A DNA stretch of 64,000 nucleotides. Source: Sphingomonas sp. QA11 (GTDB lineage: Bacteria; Pseudomonadota; Alphaproteobacteria; Sphingomonadales; Sphingomonadaceae). Made by a program: the position numbers and the translations under genes. Below are positions 8,352 through 15,584 of the stretch, in pieces. The notes under the pieces were generated by a model, which saw only the letters and a program-made list of their open reading frames with translations, had not been told where the DNA came from and searched no databases. How positions within the stretch are numbered: the first letter of the stretch is position 1; the number at the start of each line of letters is the position of its first letter. The stretch covers positions 5,451,501 to 5,515,500 of the forward strand of contig NZ_CP098774.1 in NCBI RefSeq assembly GCF_028473665.1. Reading direction: 5' to 3'.

Positions 8352-8642
8352 TCAATGCTGGAAGAACCGCTCTCCCGCGCCGCGTTTGATCGTCATCTTC
8401 GCTGCCTTGGCCTGTTCGCGCGGCACGCTTTCCGTATAATATCTGACGCGGTGCCTGGGCGGATCGCTCCAGAACTTCCATGCGAACAGCACGACGCGAT
8501 CGGCAGCTTTTATTGTTTTTCTGAGTAGTAGCGCGGTCAACCACAATGGCATGGATATGGGAAGGAATAGTAAGAATATTCTTCGCGTTGTTCGGCGCCA
8601 GGATCTTGGTGATCCTAGCCCAGGCCATAAAGGTCGAGTCAT
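8352..8642 (-). CDS. Small putative membrane protein
   Basis: A 96-aa protein with a basic N-terminus and one long hydrophobic segment (RIFLLFLPISMPLWLTALLL, about residues 21-40) that may form one helix or a tight hairpin. A positively charged tail rich in Lys and Arg follows (EQAKAAKMTIKRGAGERF). The start ATG 8642 has AGGA nine bases upstream; an in-frame ATG at 8675 is an alternative. GC content is lower than that of neighbouring genes. No family is recognised and no operon partner is apparent. Confidence 0.45.
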   Translation of the reverse strand: MTRPLWPGLGSPRSWRRTTRRIFLLFLPISMPLWLTALLLRKTIKAADRVVLFAWKFWSDPPRHRVRYYTESVPREQAKAAKMTIKRGAGERFFQH

Positions 8643-8963
8643 TTCAACAATTCCTCGAAAGATATGGTGGACCATGCGCTGCTGCGGCTGGCCATCGACA
8701 GTATCAATTCGTCTTCTATATTTGAGAGAGTGTGACCAATCGCGGTAAGGGCAGATTTAACGGCTTTATAATTGGCTTATATTTGAACCATTTCGGTCCA
8801 TTTGCTGTGGGAAGGAACGTGAAAGGGGGCCCCGTTCCGATGCTGCTGCCCAGCGTCGGAATATGAAGCGCGTGCCCGCAGATGCCGACCCGGCTGTGCC
8901 TTCCCATTGGTCAGGGTCATCGACGGACGGTAAGAAGGGTCCGCATAGAGGGAGAAAGCCGTC
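8643..8963. other. Intergenic stretch, no gene recognised
   Basis: About 320 bases between the small membrane protein (minus) and the aldose epimerase (plus). The middle (8715-8800) is AT-richer than average and probably contains the promoters of the divergent flanking genes. No palindrome or motif stands out. Confidence 0.4.
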
Positions 8964-10088
8964 TTGATCCAGGCAAAGCATCTGCTTGTCCTGCTCGCCC
9001 TGCCGTTCGGCGTCGCGGCGGGGCAGGGCGGCCCCGAACGCAGCGCATTCGGCGTCACCGCCGACGGCCAGCCGGTCGAGCGCTATGTGGTGCGCAACGG
9101 GCACGGCACGCGGCTGGGCGTGCTGACCCTTGGCGCCGCGATCGACGAGATCAGCGTGCGTGACCGTGCGGGGCGTATCGCCAATGTCGTGATCGCGCTG
9201 CCCGACGTAGCGGCCTATGAGGCATCATCGACCGTCGGATCGGTGATCGGGCGCTATGCCAACCGTATCTCGCATGGTGGCTTCTCGATCGACGGCGTGC
9301 GCTATCCGTTGTCGCCCGATCCGACCGCCATCGTGTCGCACGGCGGCAGGAAGGGTTTCTCCACGAAGCTGTGGAAGGCGGAACCCTGCGCCACGCCGGA
9401 CTGCCGCAGCATCACGCTGCGCTATCACAGCGCCGACGGCGAGAACGGTTTCCCCGGTGCGATGGACGTGGCGGTCACTTATGCGCTGACCGAGGATGAC
9501 GCGGTGCGGATCGATTATGCCGCGACGACGACCAGGCCGACCGTGATCAACCTGACGAACCACAGCTATTTCAACCTGGGCGGCGACCGGGTCGGTGGCA
9601 CTGATGACCAGTTGATCCAGATCGTCGCCGACAGCTTCACCGCGATCGACGACAAGCGCAACGCGACCGGCGAGATCCGTCCGGTCGCCGGTACCGCGTT
9701 CGACCTGCGCAAGCCAGTGCGGATCGGGGAACGTGTCGCGTCGAGCGACCCGCAGATGCTGTTGGGCAATGGCTTCGACCATAATTTCATTCTGTCGAAG
9801 CCGGCAGGCGACCCGATCCCGGTCGGCGCGCGCGCCTGGGACCCGGCGAGTGGCCGCACGCTGGAGATGCGCACGACCCAGCCGGGCGTGCAATTCTACA
9901 CCGCCAACCACTTCAACGGGCGGCAGGCGGCGCGCGACGGACGCATGTTACGCCAGGGTGCCGGCTTCGCGCTGGAGACGCAGCATTATCCCGACAGCCC
10001 GAACCAGCCGGCCTTTCCATCCACGGTGCTGCGACCGGGCGAAACCTTCCGGTCGACGACGATCTACCGCTTCGGCGTGCGACGCTGA
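8964..10088 (+). CDS. galM: Aldose 1-epimerase (mutarotase), exported
   Basis: A 374-aa galactose-mutarotase-family protein that interconverts alpha and beta anomers of hexoses. Family landmarks are in order: GVLTLGAAIDEI, VGSVIGRYANRIS, LTNHSYFNLGG (catalytic His), LGNGFDHNFIL, GVQFYTANHF and FALETQHYPDSPNQPAFP (catalytic Glu). The N-terminus (AKHLLVLLALPFGVAAGQ) is a signal peptide, so this copy is periplasmic, as is common in polysaccharide-degrading bacteria. The TTG start at 8964 is chosen because AGAGGGAGA ends 8 nt upstream. It is a single gene. Confidence 0.92.
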   Translation: MIQAKHLLVLLALPFGVAAGQGGPERSAFGVTADGQPVERYVVRNGHGTRLGVLTLGAAIDEISVRDRAGRIANVVIALPDVAAYEASSTVGSVIGRYANRISHGGFSIDGVRYPLSPDPTAIVSHGGRKGFSTKLWKAEPCATPDCRSITLRYHSADGENGFPGAMDVAVTYALTEDDAVRIDYAATTTRPTVINLTNHSYFNLGGDRVGGTDDQLIQIVADSFTAIDDKRNATGEIRPVAGTAFDLRKPVRIGERVASSDPQMLLGNGFDHNFILSKPAGDPIPVGARAWDPASGRTLEMRTTQPGVQFYTANHFNGRQAARDGRMLRQGAGFALETQHYPDSPNQPAFPSTVLRPGETFRSTTIYRFGVRR

Positions 10089-10113
10089 TCGCCGCGGCTC
10101 GAACCCCGGGGGG

Positions 10114-10290
10114 TTAGCTCCAGCGCCGGATGCGGCGCCAGTTGCCGTCGACGCGCGCCATGCGCCGTTCGCAACCGAGGCAATGCGAATGCCACTCTCC
10201 GGAAACCTTGCGTGCGCCATACCGATCCGGCTGATGCAGGCCAAACAGACATTTCAAGCGCGTGAAGACGCTTGCCTTGAACCACCCCAC
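10114..10290 (-). CDS. Small Cys-containing protein (zinc-ribbon-like)
   Basis: A 58-aa basic protein from GTG 10290. It contains RLKCLFGLHQPDR and, 20 residues on, HCLGCERRMARVDGNWRRI. The spaced Cys/His (C..H, C-x2-C) look like a small zinc-binding module followed by an Arg-rich end. Short proteins with this layout are, from memory, frequent and unannotated in sphingomonads. No clear Shine-Dalgarno is seen, and the frame stays open upstream in less protein-like sequence. It is convergent with the aldose epimerase gene. Confidence 0.5.
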   Translation of the reverse strand: MGWFKASVFTRLKCLFGLHQPDRYGARKVSGEWHSHCLGCERRMARVDGNWRRIRRWS

Positions 10291-10600
10291 GAAACGGCAA
10301 CTCCCTCTGGTGCGACGGCCTGGCGGCGGATATTTCCCGCCACGGGCCGATCCGGCTGATGGCGGGCCCCCTAGGCGACGGTACCGCTCGCCGCAACATC
10401 GGGGTGCGGCGGGCTTCCCTGGGGCAGGCAAGGGTCCGGGTACGAGACGGACGAGAATTCCGGCTGGTTTTCACGTGATCACCGCGATTTCCATGGTCCT
10501 CATGCGCCGTCGCCAAATCGACGTTGCCGCAACGTTAGGGATTCTTTCCGCGCGACCTTCGTGTGCGAAGCCGTCATGAACGGCCGAACCGGCGGGGCCT
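10291..10600. other. Intergenic stretch, no gene recognised
   Basis: About 310 bases between the Cys-rich small gene (minus) and the PilZ gene (plus), presumably carrying both promoters. Short open frames exist on both strands but none has a ribosome site or a protein-like pattern. Confidence 0.4.
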
Positions 10601-10918
10601 ATGGCTGAATCGATCAAGGGGAAGGATGGACCGCATGCGCGCCTCGCGCCGCGGTTCAAGACGTTCCAGCCGGCCTCGATCGAATGCAACGGTACGAAGC
10701 GGCGCGCCCATGTCCTCGATGTTTCTTCCCGGGGCGCCCGGCTCTATTGCGCCGACGCGCTCACGGTCGGCTCCTATCTCGCGCTGAAATGCTGCGATTT
10801 CACGCTCTGCGCCCGCATCGTCTGGGCGAAGGAGCAGCGCTTCGGCGTCGAGTTCCAGTTCCCGCTGCCCGATGCGCACATCCGCCGCATCATGGATCCT
10901 GCCGCCCGCAACCGTTAG
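10601..10918 (+). CDS. PilZ-domain protein (c-di-GMP receptor candidate)
   Basis: A 105-aa protein that is nearly all PilZ domain. It has both parts of the c-di-GMP binding signature: RLAPR (RxxxR, about residues 14-18) and DVSSRG (DxSxxG, about residues 40-45). The strand pattern then continues (ARLYCADALTVGSYLALKC, CARIVWAKEQRFGVEF). Single-domain PilZ proteins transmit c-di-GMP levels to motility, polysaccharide or other targets. Two GGDEF proteins in the window (39477-42476 and 45060-46862) could supply the ligand. The retained motif suggests that binding is possible; the partner is unknown. Confidence 0.88.
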   Translation: MAESIKGKDGPHARLAPRFKTFQPASIECNGTKRRAHVLDVSSRGARLYCADALTVGSYLALKCCDFTLCARIVWAKEQRFGVEFQFPLPDAHIRRIMDPAARNR

Positions 10919-11012
10919 CGACGCCCCCTTTTCGTCGACAGGAACGACGCGGAAGATGGCGCGTTTGGCCGGTACTTCGCTCGAGCAAGCGAAACCTCAT
11001 GGGAGAAGGGTC

Positions 11013-11147
11013 ATGGCCGAGATCAACAGCGACGAGAAAGTCGTGGTCGCCAAGAGCAGCATCAATGTCGCCAACATCATCATCGCCATCGCTGTGTTGA
11101 TCGCGGTGCTCGGTTTGTTGAAATATATCGGCGCATCGCCGTTCTGA
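11013..11147 (+). CDS. 44-aa single-pass membrane protein
   Basis: A short protein with a charged N-terminal half (MAEINSDEKVVVAKS) and one strongly hydrophobic helix (NIIIAIAVLIAVLGLLKYIG) ending close to the C-terminus. The ribosome site GGGAGAAGGG at 11001-11010 sits directly upstream of ATG 11013 and supports the start. The gene is 94 nt downstream of the PilZ gene. Function is unknown; its size resembles small membrane regulators or stabilising subunits. Confidence 0.6.
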   Translation: MAEINSDEKVVVAKSSINVANIIIAIAVLIAVLGLLKYIGASPF

Positions 11148-11301
11148 CGGTGTTTAAGCCCCGGCTGAGGGGTTTTCTTCAGGGTCGCAACTTGCTGGAA
11201 TCCGGTCGGCTTGTCCGGTTGTCCACAGGATTCCGTTTCGATGCCGGAACGCGCGGACGCCCTTGTCGTTGATCCGGACGCGAAAGCGAAAAGGGGAAGC
11301 G

Positions 11302-11466
11302 ATGAACTACGCTGTTGTGGCCGCCCCCGCGGCCTTCAGGTTGCGTCCGGGTTCCACCTGCCTCCGCGCCGTCGGAGCCGGCCCAGGCGAAAGCCTGTGC
11401 ACCAGGCCGCGCGGTCATCTCGGGCCGTGCCGGCACATGCCGGCGCACATGATCGAGATAGCCTAA
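11302..11466 (+). CDS. 54-aa hypothetical protein
   Basis: A small protein starting at ATG 11302 with AGGGGA 6 nt upstream. It contains two Cys and several His (STCLRAVGAGPGESLCTRPR, then GHLGPCRHMPAHM), which could bind metal. This would suit a neighbour of the MerR-family regulator whose 3' end it overlaps by 4 nt tail to tail. No family is recognised, and it could be a chance frame with a good ribosome site. Confidence 0.4.
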   Translation: MNYAVVAAPAAFRLRPGSTCLRAVGAGPGESLCTRPRGHLGPCRHMPAHMIEIA

Positions 11467-11861
11467 CCGCGGTCGAACGCGTCGATGATCGGGCAGGGGC
11501 CGGCCCCGCTCGCGTCGCAGGCTTGTGCCAGTCGCGTCAGCGCGCTCCGTGCGCGCTGAAGCTCGGCGATTTTTTCGTCAAGCGCGGCAAGCCGCTCCGT
11601 TGCCAGCCTCCGCGCCCGATCGCGGTCGTCGGTTGCATCGAGGGCGAGCAGCTCGCTTATCTCCTCAAGCGTGAAACCGGCGCCCTGCGCCGAGCGGATG
11701 AAGCGCAGCCGCCGGACATGATCAGTGCCATAGCGGCGAATGCCGCCGGCAAGGCCCGAACCACCGGTGCGTGCCGGCTCGTCGATCAGGCCGCGGCGCT
11801 GGTAATAGCGTACCGTCTCGACCCCGACGCCGCCTTCGCGCGCCAGCCCCGCAATCGTCAT
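11463..11861 (-). CDS. MerR-family transcriptional regulator (MerR-like, two Cys only)
   Basis: A 132-aa regulator with the N-terminal MerR winged helix (MTIAGLAREGGVGVETVRYY, then IRRYGTDHVRRLRFIRSAQ), the GFTLEEISELL hinge, a long dimerisation helix and a C-terminal metal loop. Mercury-sensing MerR uses three Cys. Here the two C-terminal ones are present (ACDASGAGPCPII), but the one expected in the helix after the LLAL hinge is replaced (DATDDRDRA). Start ATG 11861 is chosen over further upstream starts because the MerR domain begins there. It is divergent from the glutaredoxin-MauE fusion and should control it from the shared operator. Hg response is doubtful; another thiol or metal signal is possible. 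Confidence 0.88.
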   Translation of the reverse strand: MTIAGLAREGGVGVETVRYYQRRGLIDEPARTGGSGLAGGIRRYGTDHVRRLRFIRSAQGAGFTLEEISELLALDATDDRDRARRLATERLAALDEKIAELQRARSALTRLAQACDASGAGPCPIIDAFDRG

Positions 11862-11873
11862 GTCAGTCAACGC

Positions 11874-11905
11874 TTGACTCCGTACCGTGGTCCGGACCCC
11901 ATATG
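11874..11905 (+). promoter_or_regulatory. MerR-type promoter/operator
   Basis: The -35 hexamer TTGACT (11874-11879) runs into a 7-4-7 dyad, TCCGTAC / CGTG / GTCCGGA (11879-11896), imperfect at one position. This closely resembles the classical mer operator that follows TTGACTCCGTAC. A candidate -10 (CATATG, 11900-11905) gives the overlong 19-20 bp spacer typical of MerR-activated promoters. It lies between the divergent regulator and the fusion gene starting at 11943. Confidence 0.75.
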
Positions 11906-11942
11906 GGCCGGGTTCGATCGCGCACAAGCTGGAGATGCCAAG

Positions 11943-12707
11943 ATGACGACCCCGCCGGCCAGGACGGCCATCCTCCATCGCATGGTCATGCAGGACCATG
12001 TCTGCCCCTGGGGGCTGAAGGCGAAGGACCTGCTTCGCCGCCAGGGCTATGCTGTCGACGACCGCTGGCTCACCACGCGCGAGGAGACCGACGCGTTCAA
12101 GGCCGAGCATGGCGTGAAGACCACGCCGCAGACCTTTATCGATGGGCGGCGGATCGGCGGCTATGACGATCTGCGCCGCTTCTTCGGCAAGAAGGTGCGC
12201 GACCCCGGCGCGACCAGCTATCGCCCGGTGATCATGCTGTTCGCGATGACCGCGCTGATGGCGCTGGCGGCGAGCCAGGCCGTGTACGGCACGCCCATCA
12301 CCATCCGGGCGGGCGAATGGTTCATCGCCTTCAGCATGTGTGTGCTCGCGCTGCTCAAGCTGCAGGATGTCGAGCGTTTCTCGGCGATGTTCCTAAACTA
12401 TGATCTGCTGGCGAAGCGCTGGGTGCCCTATGGCAGCATCTATCCCTATGCCGAAGGGCTTGCGGGCGTGCTGATGGTGTCAGGCGCGCTGACCTGGCTG
12501 TCGGTGCCGATCGCCCTGGTGATCGGCGGGATCGGCGCGGTGTCGGTGTTCAAGGCGGTCTATATCGACAGGCGCGACATTAAATGTGCGTGCGTCGGCG
12601 GCGACAGCAAGGTGCCGCTCGGCTTCGTATCGCTGACCGAGAATGTGATGATGGTGGCGATGGCGCTGTGGATGGCGCTCGGGGCGGGCGCCATGGCGAC
12701 GATGTGA
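11943..12707 (+). CDS. Glutaredoxin-MauE fusion, redox membrane protein
   Basis: A 254-aa protein. Residues 10-85 are a glutaredoxin domain with CPWG in place of CPYC (one active-site Cys) and TTPQTFIDG (cis-Pro loop). Residues 95-250 are a four-helix MauE/DoxX-like membrane domain (MALAASQAVYG, EWFIAFSMCVLALLKLQD, YAEGLAGVLMVSGALTW). A Cys pair, KCACVGG, sits in the loop before the last helix. MauE-type proteins shuttle thiol redox equivalents across the inner membrane. Start ATG 11943 follows the MerR-type promoter; the frame is open further upstream but crosses the operator. Induction by the neighbouring MerR regulator is strongly suggested. Confidence 0.85.
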   Translation: MTTPPARTAILHRMVMQDHVCPWGLKAKDLLRRQGYAVDDRWLTTREETDAFKAEHGVKTTPQTFIDGRRIGGYDDLRRFFGKKVRDPGATSYRPVIMLFAMTALMALAASQAVYGTPITIRAGEWFIAFSMCVLALLKLQDVERFSAMFLNYDLLAKRWVPYGSIYPYAEGLAGVLMVSGALTWLSVPIALVIGGIGAVSVFKAVYIDRRDIKCACVGGDSKVPLGFVSLTENVMMVAMALWMALGAGAMATM

Positions 12708-12731
12708 AACGGGGCGTGTGCGCCGAGACGG

Positions 12732-13217
12732 TTATTCTTTCGCCTCGGCCAGCGCCTTCATCGTTTCGATCGCGCCCTGGAAGCGCGGGTTGATACGGTT
12801 GAACTGCGCCTTGCGAACCTCGTCCGACGGCATCAGGGCCGCGTCGTAGATCAGCGTGTAGACGATCCGCGACGTGGCCGCGCCGGCAGGCTCCACCGCC
12901 AGCGTGCCGTTATAGGCGAAGCCCGCCATGCCGCCCGCCGTCTGGCTGTAGGTGTAGGAATGCGGCGTGCTGGCGACCATCGGTTCCAGGGTCGTGTCGT
13001 TGAGGCGCCGGATCGTGCCGACATCGCCAGTGCCAGAGACGATCTCGCATTTCAGCTTCAGCCATTCGGCGATGGCGCAATAGCCGCCGACCCGTTTCCA
13101 CACCGCATCGGCCGGGCGATCGACCAGGATTTCCTTGCGGATCACGACATAGTCGGATGCCGAGGAAGGCGCGGCGGCCATCATCAGGGCGGAGGCGAGG
13201 GCAGCGCGTGCGATCAT
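12732..13217 (-). CDS. Secreted SRPBCC (START/polyketide-cyclase-like) protein
   Basis: A 161-aa protein with a signal peptide (MIARAALASALMMAAAPSSA). A START-like fold follows: VIRKEILVDRPADAVWKRVG is the typical first strand and helix of SRPBCC proteins, then IAEWLK, GTIRRLNDTTLEPMVAS, and a long C-terminal helix (RFQGAIETMKALAEAKE). These proteins bind hydrophobic ligands in a cavity. A periplasmic location is predicted and the ligand is unknown. It is convergent with the glutaredoxin-MauE gene (24 nt between stops). Confidence 0.8.
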   Translation of the reverse strand: MIARAALASALMMAAAPSSASDYVVIRKEILVDRPADAVWKRVGGYCAIAEWLKLKCEIVSGTGDVGTIRRLNDTTLEPMVASTPHSYTYSQTAGGMAGFAYNGTLAVEPAGAATSRIVYTLIYDAALMPSDEVRKAQFNRINPRFQGAIETMKALAEAKE

Positions 13218-13336
13218 CGATCATCCTGTCCGGTGGTGCGCGCTTTCCTATGGCGATTGCCGGAGGATGCCAAAGTGATTGTTCGGGAAAATTGCCCGTG
13301 CGCACCGACATTCCTTCCGGGCGAAGGGAAAAGGGT

Positions 13337-13966
13337 TCACGCCGTATCGGGTTTTACCGGCTGGGGATGATTGGGTTCAAGGATCAGCGTCCGCCCCTCG
13401 ACCCGCCAGGATTTGAGGCGCGACAGGAAGTTCATGCCGATCACGTCGGTATCGCCGAACGCGGGCGAGACGACCACGGCCAGGCGTCGCGCGACAATCG
13501 TGCCGAAGCGCAGCTCCGGAATCGTTCCGGCCTGGGCGTTGACCATGCCGTTGGCGGTGCGCAGCACGATGGGGAAGGGCGTCTCGTCCACCTCGATCCC
13601 AGCCTCGGCCGCGGTCTGGGCGGAAAGCGCGGTCACCGTCGCGCCGCTGTCGACCAGCATGCGCCGCTCGACCCCGCCGATCCGCGCGCGGATCCAGAAA
13701 TGGCCGTCGTCAGCCATGCGGATGCGGACCTCCTTGCCCACCACTTCCTGTTTGTCGGTCTGGAGCAGGCCGGCAACCTTGGTCAGATAGGGGTCGAAGC
13801 GCCCACGATCGCGCACCAGCATCACGACTACCGCGCCCAGCACGCCCCAGATGACGAGCGTGGTCAGCGTCCGCATCACCGGCAGGCGCCGCCCGATCAC
13901 CGCCGCGACGATCAGGCCGGCCAGCAACAGATAAAGGGGCGTGGTGGCGCCAAGATAGGGGAACAT
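13337..13966 (-). CDS. Membrane-anchored retropepsin-like aspartic protease (TIGR02281 type)
   Basis: A 209-aa protein. Two hydrophobic helices (PLYLLLAGLIVAAVI, then LVIWGVLGAVVVMLV) lie within the first 55 residues. A linker and a single retropepsin domain follow with the catalytic motif MLVDSGATVTALS (DSGAT, about residue 107) and the later GMNFLSRLKSW strand. One such domain must dimerise to build an active site. The family is conserved in Alphaproteobacteria, with poorly known periplasmic substrates. It stands alone, with the SRPBCC gene 119 nt downstream on the same strand. Confidence 0.88.
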   Translation of the reverse strand: MFPYLGATTPLYLLLAGLIVAAVIGRRLPVMRTLTTLVIWGVLGAVVVMLVRDRGRFDPYLTKVAGLLQTDKQEVVGKEVRIRMADDGHFWIRARIGGVERRMLVDSGATVTALSAQTAAEAGIEVDETPFPIVLRTANGMVNAQAGTIPELRFGTIVARRLAVVVSPAFGDTDVIGMNFLSRLKSWRVEGRTLILEPNHPQPVKPDTA

Positions 13967-14083
13967 TCTGCCTCTTCGTCCAGGCGGGCAGTCGGGCCGC
14001 CACGTGTGAAATGTCTATCCGGCTTTCCATGTATGAAGCCTGACCGCCAGGAAAAGACCCGGAGCGATTGGAGGCGGTGCCCT

Positions 14084-14335
14084 TTATCGGGCGTTGCCGA
14101 TATGAAGGTTCAGGCTGATGTCGCGCGGCTGTCCATTTCCGGACGGGGTCGTTCGGAAATGGACGGGGTCGCCTCCCACTGACAGCGACAGGCGCAGCGA
14201 CCGGAACTCAAGCCCCGCGCTGAGCCGCGGGGCGGGTGCGATGCAGAGTGTCAGGGCGAGCACGCACAGCGCCGCTACCTTCAGTAAGGTGCCGCGTGTC
14301 ATCCGGGTCATGGCAAGGGGTTCCGCATTGGCCAT
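14084..14335 (-). CDS. Small exported hypothetical protein
   Basis: An 83-aa protein. The segment LLKVAALCVLALTLCIAPAPRLSA (about residues 17-40) is a signal peptide with a likely cut after SAG or LSA. The mature part is about 43 residues, beta-prone and alternating (LEFRSLRLSLSVGG, then PRDISLNLHIGNAR). ATG at 14335 or the in-frame ATGs at residues 9 and 12 could be the start. No family is recognised. Confidence 0.55.
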   Translation of the reverse strand: MANAEPLAMTRMTRGTLLKVAALCVLALTLCIAPAPRLSAGLEFRSLRLSLSVGGDPVHFRTTPSGNGQPRDISLNLHIGNAR

Positions 14336-14487
14336 TGTTCAGCAGGAACCGTGCCACATGACCCGGCGTAAAGAATCGTTTCCGGCGACGATTGTGCGAC
14401 GAAATCGACGGAACAGGGTGGAACTGTTTCACATTCGGGACGTATAGAGCCCCGCCAACCGCATCAGGCTCACACCTAGTCGGGGGT

Positions 14488-14528
14488 AAAACCAGGCCGG
14501 ATCGGACAGCATCCTCCGGCCTGGTTTT
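14488..14528. terminator. Perfect hairpin with terminator shape, shared with 44329-44367
   Basis: Arms AAAACCAGGCCGGA (14488-14501) and TCCGGCCTGGTTTT (14515-14528) are perfectly complementary over 14 bp with a 13-nt loop. The stem is GC-rich and flanked by A and T runs, so it looks like an intrinsic terminator in either direction. Oddly, it lies between divergent genes (14335 minus, 14682 plus). The rest of 14336-14681 has no gene. A nearly identical stem follows alkB at 44329. Confidence 0.6.
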
Positions 14529-14681
14529 CTCGTGCCCGCTTCTTTCGGGTGCGTAACGTCCCGCCCGCGCCGCGCTTCGCCGAACATATACCGCCTGCCG
14601 CTTGATGGGCCGGCCCGCCTGTGATTTGGGCCTCGGCCACCGGGCCCGGGGCCCGTGGCGAAACCATGAGCGGGACAATCG

Positions 14682-14870
14682 ATGTTTGGTGCGATCGCGT
14701 TTGCCTATGGCTTGCTGACCAGCTTCGTCCTGTCGGGCGCCAGCCGGAACCACAGGCTGAGGCGGCCCAACCCGCCTATGCTGGTCTATGTCGGCCATGT
14801 CTGCTTCGGCTGCTCGGCCGGGCTTTCGGCAATGCTCTTCCTGCACGCCGCGCAAACCTTGATCGAGTGA
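14682..14870 (+). CDS. Small two-helix membrane protein
   Basis: A 62-aa protein with two hydrophobic segments (FGAIAFAYGLLTSFVLSG at residues 2-19, and MLVYVGHVCFGCSAGLSAML at about 33-52) separated by a basic loop (RNHRLRRPNP). AGCGGGA lies 6 nt before ATG 14682. No family is recognised. The 3' end faces the glsB gene. Confidence 0.5.
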   Translation: MFGAIAFAYGLLTSFVLSGASRNHRLRRPNPPMLVYVGHVCFGCSAGLSAMLFLHAAQTLIE

Positions 14871-14931
14871 AACGCGAACGGGGCAGCCGCTGCCGCCCCG
14901 CCCCTGTGCCTGACCCTCTTCTAAGGGTCGG

Positions 14932-15201
14932 TTAGCGGATCGACCCGCGACGTACCAGGTTGACGATCGCGAGCAGCACGACCGCGCCAAGCAGCGACAC
15001 GAGGATCGTCGCGATGCTGTATCCGCCGCTGGTAATCGGCGGCACGCCAAGCAGCGGCGACAGCAGGAATCCGGCAAGGACCGCGCCGACGATACCGACG
15101 ACGACGTTCAGGAAGACGCCCTGCTGCGCATCGGTACGCATGATCATGCTGGCGACCCAGCCGATTACGCCGCCGACGATCAAGAGAATAATGAGACCCA
15201 T
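14932..15201 (-). CDS. GlsB/YeaQ/YmgE family stress-response membrane protein
   Basis: An 89-aa protein of the transglycosylase-associated (YeaQ/YmgE/GlsB) family. It starts with GLIILLIVGGVIGWVASMIM, then QQGVFLNVVVGIVGAVLAGF, and ends with a third helix (LVSLLGAVVLLAIVNLVRRG). Members are small three-helix inner-membrane proteins induced by osmotic or general stress; their biochemical role is unclear. ATG 15201 is preferred because GGAG lies 6 nt upstream; ATG 15213 is in frame and would add four residues. Confidence 0.9.
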   Translation of the reverse strand: MGLIILLIVGGVIGWVASMIMRTDAQQGVFLNVVVGIVGAVLAGFLLSPLLGVPPITSGGYSIATILVSLLGAVVLLAIVNLVRRGSIR

Positions 15202-15313
15202 CTTGCTCTCCATGGTTATGGAACAGCGCGGAGGCTTTCGCGGGCGCGCAGGCCTCGCTTGCGGGGCCTTGATATAGAACGGTCAGGCGCGCGTGACGTT
15301 CCCCATTTGGTTG

Positions 15314-15517
15314 CTACAACGCCAGCGAAAGCTGGTTTGCGTCGCGCCCTGGCGAATCCCGGTCCAGTTCCTCCAGGATCGTCCTGGCAAGGGTTTCGGC
15401 CGCCCGCGCGCGCAGGCGCGGATCGCGCACCGTGATGTCGATGCGCGCCCAGGCCGGTGCCGCCAGGATGACGGGGGCGATGTCGGCGGCGGCAAGATCT
15501 GGGGCGAATCGGCTCAT
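15314..15517 (-). CDS. 67-aa hypothetical protein
   Basis: A small acidic protein from ATG 15517 with a compact alpha/beta pattern (DLAAADIAPVILAAPAWARI, DITVRDPRLRARAAETLART, ILEELDRD). Several strong coding-type features (GC-rich third codon positions, conserved-looking hydrophobic core) make it believable. No family is recognised. The next gene upstream on the same strand (15585-15896) may be co-transcribed, with 67 nt between. Confidence 0.5.
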   Translation of the reverse strand: MSRFAPDLAAADIAPVILAAPAWARIDITVRDPRLRARAAETLARTILEELDRDSPGRDANQLSLAL

Positions 15518-15584
15518 GGCGGCATCGTAGATCAAAACGAGAACATCGCAAAGGCACGAAATGCTCTGCCAGCCCCCGAACCGG

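Noticed and set aside
7975..8439. A 154-codon plus-strand open frame
   Set aside because: Mixed composition, no motif or ribosome site, and it overlaps the better-looking minus-strand membrane protein.
10095..10135. GGCTCGAACCCC-like piece resembling a tRNA T-arm
   Set aside because: No acceptor, D or anticodon stem can be built around it on either strand.
11211..11942. 5' extension of the glutaredoxin-MauE gene
   Set aside because: The extension crosses the MerR operator and the MerR gene itself, and its sequence is Arg/Pro-rich. The glutaredoxin domain begins just after ATG 11943.
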